A DNA stretch of 64,000 nt from Saprospirales bacterium GYS_P2D (GTDB lineage: Bacteria; Bacteroidota; Bacteroidia; Chitinophagales; Saprospiraceae): assembly GCA_009833045.1 (NCBI GenBank), contig WUUP01000013.1, positions 1 to 64,000 of the forward strand. Reading direction: 5' to 3'. Both the position numbers and the translations under genes were made by a program. The notes under the pieces are model-generated. The model was not told where the DNA came from, did no database searches, and was given only the letters and a program-made list of their open reading frames with translations. Positions within the stretch are counted from its first letter, which is position 1; the number at the start of each line of letters is the position of its first letter. Positions 56,520-64,000 of the stretch are shown here, in pieces.

Positions 56520-56879
56520 TCTGCAGTGCCTTTGAACTTAAAAAGTCTGCGCTCCTTGCTCTAAACGAAAAGAATGCAACGAAACCATGAGTGAAAGGTT
56601 TCAAATTATGGATTCGATCTTAATAAGGTCTGGGCACAAGCAACACTTATCTCGAGTTGATCACAGATAATTTCGAGACAGTTGTTCAAAGTATGCTAAT
56701 AACTATTTCTAATTCATTACCTGACTATTTTATGAAAAGTAGGCAGAGTGAGCTGGTTAACATGAATTACTTTAACGAAAATGACTTGAAAGAACAGCTA
56801 CATAATATTGAATAGTGGAGCAATTCTGACTCCAATCACGAAACTATAGAAGGGAGTTCATTGATAGATTTGAGTTATA
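56520..56879 (+). pseudogene. Third, decayed LytTR fragment (copy C)
   Basis: The DNA follows 50402-50803 closely (tgcctttgaactYaaaaag, ctccttgctctaaacgaaaag, gagttgatcacagat, cattacctgaYtat, gagttcattgatagatttga). An internal part is missing after gggcacaagc, and frameshifts and stops abound. It is nearer to copy A than to the adjacent copy B. Confidence 0.85.
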
Positions 56880-56918
56880 AACGACCATTCAAATCTCTCA
56901 TCATTAAATTTATACCAT

Positions 56919-58892
56919 ATGCCAGTTTTTAGACTATCCAACAAATCATTTGTTCAATTGTACTTGTACTTATTGGCTCTTATAGGTGTATCGTTCACCC
57001 TACAAATAAACAAGATATACGCAAGTAATACCGACTGTGTTAAGGTATTGAACAGAATAATTATAGAAGATTCACTTGATGATCTTGATAGTGTGATGAC
57101 ATGCTGGCAAAATATTGACTTTTTGGACTCCATAATTCACATATCGCGAAATTTTTATGAAAAGAAAGATACTCGTCATATCTATTTGGACAGCTTAATT
57201 AACATATATGATAATAGAGTTGAATCTAAATTGATTGCGATGGATAGGCTAGTGTCTCACTTTATTCTGCTCAATAAGTTTGACGTACCCGATAATTATA
57301 TAAATCAGTTAGAATTTTATACTACATCAGAGTCACCAGATATTCAGTTAAAAGCCTATAACATATTAGTATATTTTTACTACAGCCAGAATTTGTATGT
57401 TAAACAATGGCAAGCTGCTCATAGAGGCGAAACCATAGCAAATAACATTGGAGATAAAACTATGGTTCTTTATTTCCAGGATTACAGGAAACGTATTTTT
57501 AGTAGATTTTCAGCACATAAAATTTATCTGGACTTAGTACTAAATCAACATCATCAGGTATTAGAATCCGGGAATGATGAGCTGATTATTGGTTCTTATT
57601 ATAACATCATGGATGCCTATTTTAATTTGCGTATGGAAGATGAGCTTAGAGATGTTGTGAATGAGTTTAGAAAGTTATTTGGGCATAATACATCATTATT
57701 ATACACAGGCTATGTCAACTGTTTGATCGGTGAAAGTTATCTCCGTCAGTATTGCTACGATGAGGCGAAAGAGGAATTCAGTGAAGGTATTGCGATTTCA
57801 AAGGAGAGGGAAGAATTTTACGAACTTGCCCTGAATTATAACGGATTATCGATGTTGTACTACGCACAAGATGACATTCAGAATTCACTAAATTATTTAG
57901 ACTCAGCTAAGAAATATGTAGTTAATAGTCAATCCGAGAATCATTTCATAAAGCACGAGATTAATCTCTATCGTTCTATGGGCGAAGACTCCTTATTGTT
58001 AGACGCCTATGAAAGGAGTTTTCAACTGCAAACCGAGAAAGGCAATTTATTATCGCAAGAAGGAGACTTATTATCGGCTATAATTAATGAATACTCTGAT
58101 CAGAATATTGAACTAGAAAAAAGCTATCAGAAAAAAATAAGGAATGGGATTGTAGCTATATGTGGAATATTAATGGTTATCCTGATTATAAGAATAATAA
58201 TGTATAGGCATAAGGCTATACGTAAGATTAAAACTCTTAAAGCGAACAAAGAACAATTAGAAGTACTAAGTAAAGAATTTGAAATACTCAATGTCTTCTT
58301 ACTTCATGATCTTAATTCTTCGATACTATCTCTGAAACATCTGACATCAGAAGACATGAATGGCAGTTCCTCATATCAATCAAATAATGAGATACTTCAA
58401 GATATTTTGGATTCAATGCTTAATCTGACTAAATCTGTATTTGATTTCAGAACCAGCCAACCAATATTATCTCCCGTACAGTTTACTGAGATGATTCAAT
58501 CTATCTCTGGTCGAGATGGTCTGAAGAATGTAGAACGCCCACTAAAATCCAGAATAGAACTGTCTCAAGAATACAAGTATAAAACTGCTTTTTATATAAA
58601 TGTCATTATCAGAAATACTATAGATAATATAGTCAAGCATACGTCTGCTCAGGATATACATCTCACATTGACTGATTCGCCTGAGTCTCTATACATATAT
58701 GTATCCTATGACGGTTCGCCAATGTCGGACGATATCATCCAGATATATCGAGGGCAGAGGATGACTCACGCTCGTAGGAAAGGAATCACACTAATCAGAA
58801 CTTGTCTGGACAAATTATCTAGTTCTATTGACATAACATATTCACAGCGTATGAACCATATACATATATCTATACCCTTAGGACATACTTGA
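56919..58892 (+). CDS. TPR sensor histidine kinase, divergent catalytic domain
   Basis: Signal/membrane start (LYLLALIGVSFTLQI), helical TPR-like region (~50-395), membrane helix (GIVAICGILMVILIIRIIMY), then a kinase core with likely phospho-acceptor His463 in FLLHDLNSSILSLKHL and an N box IIRNTIDNIVKHTSAQDIHL. The G boxes are weak: YDGSPMSDD in place of DNG.G and RRKGITLIRTCLDKL as the second. It may still bind ATP, or act as a pseudokinase/phosphatase. Likely partner of the LytTR regulator upstream. Confidence 0.8.
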   Translation: MPVFRLSNKSFVQLYLYLLALIGVSFTLQINKIYASNTDCVKVLNRIIIEDSLDDLDSVMTCWQNIDFLDSIIHISRNFYEKKDTRHIYLDSLINIYDNRVESKLIAMDRLVSHFILLNKFDVPDNYINQLEFYTTSESPDIQLKAYNILVYFYYSQNLYVKQWQAAHRGETIANNIGDKTMVLYFQDYRKRIFSRFSAHKIYLDLVLNQHHQVLESGNDELIIGSYYNIMDAYFNLRMEDELRDVVNEFRKLFGHNTSLLYTGYVNCLIGESYLRQYCYDEAKEEFSEGIAISKEREEFYELALNYNGLSMLYYAQDDIQNSLNYLDSAKKYVVNSQSENHFIKHEINLYRSMGEDSLLLDAYERSFQLQTEKGNLLSQEGDLLSAIINEYSDQNIELEKSYQKKIRNGIVAICGILMVILIIRIIMYRHKAIRKIKTLKANKEQLEVLSKEFEILNVFLLHDLNSSILSLKHLTSEDMNGSSSYQSNNEILQDILDSMLNLTKSVFDFRTSQPILSPVQFTEMIQSISGRDGLKNVERPLKSRIELSQEYKYKTAFYINVIIRNTIDNIVKHTSAQDIHLTLTDSPESLYIYVSYDGSPMSDDIIQIYRGQRMTHARRKGITLIRTCLDKLSSSIDITYSQRMNHIHISIPLGHT

Positions 58893-58918
58893 CCCATCTA
58901 ATGAGATATCGACAGATG

Positions 58919-58950
58919 CATGATGTATGATTTTTCTATCATACATCATG
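58919..58950. terminator. Perfect hairpin after the kinase gene
   Basis: catgatgtatgat/atcatacatcatg, a 13-base stem with a 6-base loop, 27 bases after the stop; no T run follows, so termination strength is uncertain. Confidence 0.6.
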
Positions 58951-60050
58951 TCCTATATACGTTGAGTTGCCTAATCATGTGACTCATCAGAATAGTACTA
59001 TTATGTAATGGTATCTATCGCTTAGCTTAGTCGCCCACATCATGTGGGTCAAAAAAATGTGAATTGCTGAATATTGGTATCTTATATATTACAAATATTT
59101 ATAATATGTCTTATCTTTACGGTGTAGACCTCCTTTTTTTGGACGGCAATGCTAGTAAGCTGACAATAATTGACTGGAGATGTTGATAAATGATGTTGAC
59201 TTTTTTTGATTTTTGTAGTCTAATTGTAGAGAGTCCATAGGGGGGCAGGATCATTTTTGTTGTCTCGTCCATGGAACCTCGATAGTTCTAACCTCTTTAA
59301 TACCAATAATCGAATCTCAGATCCCATCACATTTATCTGAGTTCAGGATGTGGCTGTGCTTTGGTACAGTTACATGTTGATAGTCCTAACCCCTTAGAAG
59401 TTCTTATTTGTTATTTCAGATTGGTACGATTGATTGATTGTTTCACACATTCATGATACAGTATGGTTATGGGTTTATATGAATAGACGTTGGTACTATG
59501 CTATCTCATCTACATCCTATACGATCCTGTAGTGAATTGTTGCTTCATCAATTCAATTGGCCTATCTCATTTGATTTCTGTTTATGATTAACACCGGATC
59601 AATGGTGTTGATTCATAGCTAGGTATATTTTTTTATTGTCACTCTTTTTGAGATATGATACACTCATTACACCCTCATTCGATGAGAGCTACATTATGGT
59701 TCATTGCTATGGCTAATTGCGCAATTTGTGCAATGGGTTTATACCTATACTCTCAGTTGATAGATGAAATGACAATATCCTTTTCTTGCAATCATATGAT
59801 GGATGCTATGATGATCTGTGGTATGATCTACGCTGTAAAACATTCAATTAAACATAAATATTTCTTAACCGCTCCCACAACGGTTTTGACGCCCGTTTTG
59901 AGATGTCCTGACAATAGACCCTTATCGTCCGCTGTCAGCAAAAAAATTGTACAACTTAAAAACAACACCGTACAACGGACATGTCTGACAGCTATTGTCG
60001 AAAAGGGATCGTCAGTAACCCAAAATCGGAGCAACAAATTTTTTTTGAAC
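58951..60050. other. Long stretch without a supported gene, structured leader at the end
   Basis: Small hairpin cccaca/tgtggg at 59032-59046. The frame of the next gene is open from 59655, but the signal peptide at 60051 marks the real start. Bases 59906-60010 hold ctgaca.../...tgtcag and related inverted pieces plus gtacaac twice, suggesting a folded leader RNA. Confidence 0.45.
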
Positions 60051-61391
60051 ATGAAGAAATTCTTTTCATTTTTTGCCTTTGCAATATTGTGCTACTTTAA
60101 TACTCTACAAGTACAGGCACAGACCATCACAGTTTGTCATACAGACGGCTTTGACTACGGTTATTCCCTCGATGGAACTTATAGAGACTATTCCATTCTT
60201 AAATTGAATAATCCTAATAACTTCGGACCTGCAGGAGCCTGCCCTTACGATATTAATGTTGTACCCTTGAACGATATCTCTGCAACAGGCATCGCTGCAG
60301 CTGGATGTAATATTATTGATATGGGTGTACCTTGGGCGGCGTCAGGTTATGATGTGTCAAATTACACTGAAGCTCAACTACAAGCTTTAAAGACATGGTC
60401 AGATGCCAGCATCAACAACGTCATTATTGCTTATCAAGGTGGTATAGATCCATTGTCTGATGCTACTTATGACAGTGGTAATTATGGTAATGTTAATCCA
60501 AATGGCTTTACGCCATTTGGGGAGAGTATTTTTCTTAATGGTAATTTTGGATCTACCGGCTCCTTTAATCAAGGAGGTAGTTATCAAGGATATTTTTGGC
60601 AATTTGATCCAAATGATGGAGTCATTGTTCAAGATGGCGATGGAAACCCTACTGGCATTTTGGATTGTAGCAATGGGAATGTTTACTTCGCCGATGTAGA
60701 TTTGGTAACCGAAAATGGTGGTTTAACTTCTAGTAGTTCCATTACGTCAAATACAGATATTTTTTGGGCGAATCTTATGTGTGGATTATCCGATTTGGTA
60801 ACATACGGAACGGCAGCAACAGATGCTTGTAGTTTCAACTTTTCTTGTGATTTCGCTGATGCCACTGCCGACTGTGATGGCGATGGAGTACCAAATGGTA
60901 CAGATAGCGATCCAGGTGACCCTTGTTTACCAGCACAATTAGAAGGTTATACAGGCTTTGATGCCAGTAATATGACGTGGGCTAGTGTCGATTGTGATGG
61001 TGATGGCGACACCAATGGAGCCGAAGTGACAGCAGGTTCAGATCCTTATTGTGCTACAAGTACTGTAGCTAATCCTATTTCTTGTGACCCTTGTGTTCCT
61101 GACCCAAATGCCTTAGCCTGTCCTACAGGCGACTTCGATGGCGATGGCGTAGCCAATGATACAGACACTGACCCAAGCGATCCATGTATCCCGGTGCAGA
61201 CAGAAGGTTATACAGGTTTTGACATTAGTAATGCGATATGGACAGCTGCGGATTGTGATGGTGATGGTGACACCAACGGAGCCGAAGTGACAGCAGGTTC
61301 TTCTCCATATTGTGACCAAAGTACGGTAAGCAATCCAAGTGGCACTTGTCTTTGTAATGCAGGTAGTGCTGCCCCACAGTTTGGTAATTAA
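60051..61391 (+). CDS. Secreted protein with thrombospondin-3-like calcium-binding repeats
   Basis: The ATG at 60051 is chosen since it starts a clear signal peptide (KKFFSFFAFAILCYFNTLQV QAQ region); upstream in-frame codons to 59655 do not look like it. Residues ~25-275 are a Cys-containing domain I cannot name (VCHTDGFDYGYS, NNVIIAYQGG). Residues ~278-425 hold DCDGDGVPNGTDSDPGDPC and DFDGDGVANDTD repeats and two copies of GYTGFD...DCDGDGDTNGAEVTAG, as in TSP type 3 calcium sites. No anchor is seen. It precedes the giant adhesin gene by 54 bases. Confidence 0.8.
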   Translation: MKKFFSFFAFAILCYFNTLQVQAQTITVCHTDGFDYGYSLDGTYRDYSILKLNNPNNFGPAGACPYDINVVPLNDISATGIAAAGCNIIDMGVPWAASGYDVSNYTEAQLQALKTWSDASINNVIIAYQGGIDPLSDATYDSGNYGNVNPNGFTPFGESIFLNGNFGSTGSFNQGGSYQGYFWQFDPNDGVIVQDGDGNPTGILDCSNGNVYFADVDLVTENGGLTSSSSITSNTDIFWANLMCGLSDLVTYGTAATDACSFNFSCDFADATADCDGDGVPNGTDSDPGDPCLPAQLEGYTGFDASNMTWASVDCDGDGDTNGAEVTAGSDPYCATSTVANPISCDPCVPDPNALACPTGDFDGDGVANDTDTDPSDPCIPVQTEGYTGFDISNAIWTAADCDGDGDTNGAEVTAGSSPYCDQSTVSNPSGTCLCNAGSAAPQFGN

Positions 61392-61393
61392 TC

Positions 61394-61439
61394 TGCTTAT
61401 TCTTTTGACAAGCTATTTCAAAAATTCAAAAAATAAGCA
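61394..61439 (+). terminator. Inverted repeat between the two secreted-protein genes
   Basis: tgcttattcttttga pairs with tcaaaaaataagca (one bulge), loop of 17 bases, ending 6 bases before the next start codon; it could attenuate or control translation of the giant gene. Confidence 0.45.
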
Positions 61440-61445
61440 TTAATA

Positions 61446-64000
61446 ATGAAGAAATTATATCAATATATTTCGTTCTGTTGTTTTTTGTTGAGCTTGGGTG
61501 TAGCTCCGCAAATGCAGGCACAGACCATAGATATTAGCGGGCTGAGTCCCCTTAATACACCAGCAGGTACGTCCTTGACCTACCATACTGCCGAGCCGCC
61601 TACTTCGGCCAATCAAATAGACCCGACCACGGCACAAGCAGGTACTACCTACTTTGCCTACTTTTTCGATGCAGCGAATAGCTGTTATTCTGATGAAGGA
61701 TTAGCCATTCACGTAGTTTGTGAAGGTACGAGCTTAACTGCAAATAATGCACCTGCTGATCCTAATGTGTCGTTGACATACCATACAGGTCTGCCCGTAT
61801 CTACGGCTAATCAGGTGACACCTACTTCAGGATTTTATTATACTGCTTTTTATGATGCAGCTAATGATTGTTTTTCGGACGAAGTGAGTGGGGTGTTCTT
61901 TGGTAATTGCTGCACCGCTGATGCAGGAACTTTAACTGCCGATAATACACAAGTATGTCCTGGTGGTACGCTTTCAGCGACACCCAACGGTGACATTGTA
62001 GTTCCTACGGACTATGAAGTGACCTATGTACTCACCAGCGGAGCGGGCTTAGTAATAGAGCAAGCGGGAGCATCACCTTCTTTTACAGTGACGACTCCTG
62101 GAGATTACACGATACACACCTTAGTAGCGGAAACCAGCGACAATACGAGTCCTGACTTTTTGGACTTGGGTACCATTGTCTTCGGTACGACTACCGGTTT
62201 CGATGTAAATGGTTTATTGCAGCAAGGCGGTGGTAGTATTTGTGGTAGCTTAGATGTAGCAGGGGCACCTGTAACGGTGCTTGATCCTACTGATCCGGCT
62301 TGCCAGCCTACCTGTGCGGACGCAGGAACTACTGCATTTGCTACGTACGTAGCTACTTATCCTACAACTGCGATTGCTTTAGCAGATTGTGACGGCGATG
62401 GCTTGACGAATGTAGCCGAAGTAGATCCAGATGGAGACGGCACCGCAGGCCCAGATGGTACGGACCCAAGCAATCCAGATACGGATGGAGATGGTCTTAC
62501 CGATGGCGAAGAGGTGACAGGAGTAGACGATCCAAGTACCCCAGCCGATCCAGCAGGTAATACAACAGATCCAAACGATCCAGATACCGATGGCGACGGT
62601 GTGACCGATGGTACAGAAGCAGTGGACATGACCAATCCAAATGACAATTGCTCGTTGGTATTGGCCAGTCAGACCGAGACACCAGATGCAGCGTGGTTGG
62701 CAGCCGACTGTGATACAGATGGCTTGACCAATGAAGAAGAGACTACGGCAGGTGTAGATGGTGTGATCACTGATCCATTAGATGCGGACACAGATGGTGA
62801 CGGTAATCCAGATAATACAGATCCGAACCCGACGGTTCCAACAGCGGTAGATGACATAGCGACTGCCCCGACAGGCGTAGCGACTACGGTAGATATCTTA
62901 GCTAATGACGATTACTTGCCTAACAATGATCCAAACAATGCAGGTACCACCACGATTACCGATGCAGGTACAGGTACGGCAGGAGGTACGATCGTAGTCG
63001 ATCCTACAGATGGGACATTAGACTACACGCCATTACCAGGTGAAGCTGGAACAGATGTAACGGTAGTGTATGAAGTATGTAATGACGAGAGCGGAGCTCC
63101 AGTATGTGAGCAAGCGACAGTAACGATTACAGTAGGCGAGCCTACCTGTGCGGATGCGGGCACAGCATTCTTTGCTGACTATGTAGCGGCGAATCCAAGC
63201 TCAGCGATTGCCTTAGCAGATTGTGACGGCGATGGCCTGACGAATGTAGCCGAAGTAGATCCAGATGGAGACGGCACCGCAGGCCCGGATGGTACTGACC
63301 CAAGCAATCCAGATACGGATGGTGACGGTCTTACGGATGGCGAAGAAGTGACAGGTGTAGACGATCCAAGTACCCCAGCCGATCCAGCAGGTAATACAAC
63401 GGATCCAACAGATCCTGATACCGATGGCGACGGTGTGACAGATGGTACAGAAGCAGTGGACATGACCAATCCAAATGACAATTGCTCGTTGGTATTGGCG
63501 AGTCAGACAGAGACACCAGATGCAGCGTGGTTAGCAGCTGACTGTGATACAGATGGCTTGACCAATGAAGAAGAGACTACGGCAGGTGTAGATGGTGTGA
63601 TCACTGATCCATTAGATGCGGACACAGATGGTGACGGTAATCCAGATAATACAGATCCGAACCCGACTTCGCCAACAGCGGTAGCTGACGTAGCGACTGC
63701 CCCAACAGGCGTAGCGACTACGGTAGATATATTAGCAAACGACGATTACTTGCCTAACAATGATCCAAACAATGCGGGTACCACCACGATTACCGATGCA
63801 GGTACAGGTACGGCAGGAGGAACGATCGTATTCGATCCTACAGACGGGACATTAGACTACACCCCACTACCAGGTGAAGCTGGTACTGACGTAACAGTAG
63901 TGTACGAAGTATGTAATGACGAGAGCGGAGCTCCAGTATGTGAGCAAGCGACAGTAACGATCACGGTAGGTGAGCCTACCTGTGCGGATGCAGGCACGGC
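61446..64000 (+). CDS. Giant secreted adhesin with 278-residue tandem repeats, 3' end outside window
   Basis: ATG at 61446 starts a signal peptide (SFCCFLLSLGVAPQMQAQ). The frame stays open for over 850 codons to the window end. Two Ig-like units (LTYHTAEPPTSANQ, LTYHTGLPVSTANQV) and a beta domain (~155-285) come first. From 62310 there is a 278-residue unit repeated in tandem. Each has DCDGDGLTNVAEVDPDGDG-type calcium-binding loops, a spacer with NDNCSLVLASQ, and an Ig-like tandem-95 domain (ATTVDILANDDYLPNNDPNN, GTLDYTPLPGEAG). Probably a fibrillar surface adhesin, calcium-stabilised, perhaps exported by type IX secretion; the C-terminus is not visible. Confidence 0.9.
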   Translation, partial: MKKLYQYISFCCFLLSLGVAPQMQAQTIDISGLSPLNTPAGTSLTYHTAEPPTSANQIDPTTAQAGTTYFAYFFDAANSCYSDEGLAIHVVCEGTSLTANNAPADPNVSLTYHTGLPVSTANQVTPTSGFYYTAFYDAANDCFSDEVSGVFFGNCCTADAGTLTADNTQVCPGGTLSATPNGDIVVPTDYEVTYVLTSGAGLVIEQAGASPSFTVTTPGDYTIHTLVAETSDNTSPDFLDLGTIVFGTTTGFDVNGLLQQGGGSICGSLDVAGAPVTVLDPTDPACQPTCADAGTTAFATYVATYPTTAIALADCDGDGLTNVAEVDPDGDGTAGPDGTDPSNPDTDGDGLTDGEEVTGVDDPSTPADPAGNTTDPNDPDTDGDGVTDGTEAVDMTNPNDNCSLVLASQTETPDAAWLAADCDTDGLTNEEETTAGVDGVITDPLDADTDGDGNPDNTDPNPTVPTAVDDIATAPTGVATTVDILANDDYLPNNDPNNAGTTTITDAGTGTAGGTIVVDPTDGTLDYTPLPGEAGTDVTVVYEVCNDESGAPVCEQATVTITVGEPTCADAGTAFFADYVAANPSSAIALADCDGDGLTNVAEVDPDGDGTAGPDGTDPSNPDTDGDGLTDGEEVTGVDDPSTPADPAGNTTDPTDPDTDGDGVTDGTEAVDMTNPNDNCSLVLASQTETPDAAWLAADCDTDGLTNEEETTAGVDGVITDPLDADTDGDGNPDNTDPNPTSPTAVADVATAPTGVATTVDILANDDYLPNNDPNNAGTTTITDAGTGTAGGTIVFDPTDGTLDYTPLPGEAGTDVTVVYEVCNDESGAPVCEQATVTITVGEPTCADAGT
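62310..64000 (+). repeat. 834-bp in-frame tandem repeat
   Basis: Unit 1 62310-63143 and unit 2 63144-63977 are nearly identical at DNA level and exactly the same length; unit 3 begins at 63978. Differences are mainly synonymous, plus AVDDIA versus AVADVA. Confidence 0.95.

Noticed and set aside
59655-60050. Start of the secreted protein at 59655
   Set aside because: The signal peptide begins at 60051; the upstream part would place it in the middle of the protein.
62357-63516. Several minus-strand ORFs rich in Ser/Pro/Val
   Set aside because: Shadows of the giant adhesin repeat; the same pattern recurs at 834-base distance and contains no domain.

Overview
The window looks like a chromosomal segment of a Bacteroidota bacterium, most likely a marine Saprospiria (Lewinella-like) lineage. 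The signs are promoters of the form TTTG-N19-TAnnTTTG, a short bS21 gene, proteins rich in DUF1684/DUF2807/DUF2007-type families, an IPTL-type C-terminal sorting signal, and very large secreted adhesins with DxDGDG calcium-binding repeats. The class is an inference; no 16S gene is present.

From 1 to 45 kb the content is mostly ordinary core genome. The left edge cuts a secreted repeat protein whose gene carries four long G tracts and one frameshift. Next come an AraC/TolB/TPR regulator, a patatin lipase, an SDR/DsrE/methyltransferase operon, a CX4CH cytochrome-like lipoprotein and a MobA-like nucleotidyltransferase. These are followed by an ABC exporter, a glycosyltransferase, and a manganese uptake cluster (MntR-like regulator, membrane-anchored binding protein, ATPase) without its permease. 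A membrane pyrophosphatase, a Prc protease, an ABC-F protein, TlpA, a bifidobacterial-type sucrose phosphorylase and a DUF1684 lipoprotein follow. An NHEJ operon (ligD-ku-endonuclease/phosphatase family protein) comes next, then glycosyltransferases with GT-C-like membrane proteins, an acyl-CoA oxidase-like flavoprotein, FabG, a metalloprotease, a SMUG-like glycosylase, tRNA-Val, rpsU (TTG start), a cold-shock protein, and a divergent histidine kinase/LuxR response regulator pair with a dyad between them.

Two tRNAs (Ser-GCT, Pro-TGG) at 45.6-45.8 kb mark the edge of an accessory island, about 46-59 kb, that is visibly more AT-rich. It holds two decayed IS3-family elements and a partly decayed segmental duplication. 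The repeated unit is: IS3 tail, small unknown gene, single-domain receiver (minus), secreted protein (minus), second secreted protein (minus), LytTR response regulator (plus). Copy A (47.2-50.8 kb) is degraded. Copy B (51.9-56.4 kb) is intact and carries a longer adhesin with Calx-beta and IPTL-CTERM sequences. A third fragment of the LytTR gene (56.5-56.9 kb) lies just before a TPR histidine kinase with a poorly conserved catalytic domain. The layout suggests a kinase/LytTR module that controls divergently transcribed surface proteins.

The right end (60-64 kb) encodes two secreted proteins with calcium-binding repeats. The second is a giant adhesin with an exact 834-bp (278-residue) tandem repeat that runs off the window and has no stop codon here. 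Its N-terminal Ig-like repeats resemble the small secreted protein of island copy B. Two homopolymer frameshifts (G10 at 321-330, T7 at 50250-50256) could be phase-variable switches or sequencing errors; the sequence alone cannot decide.
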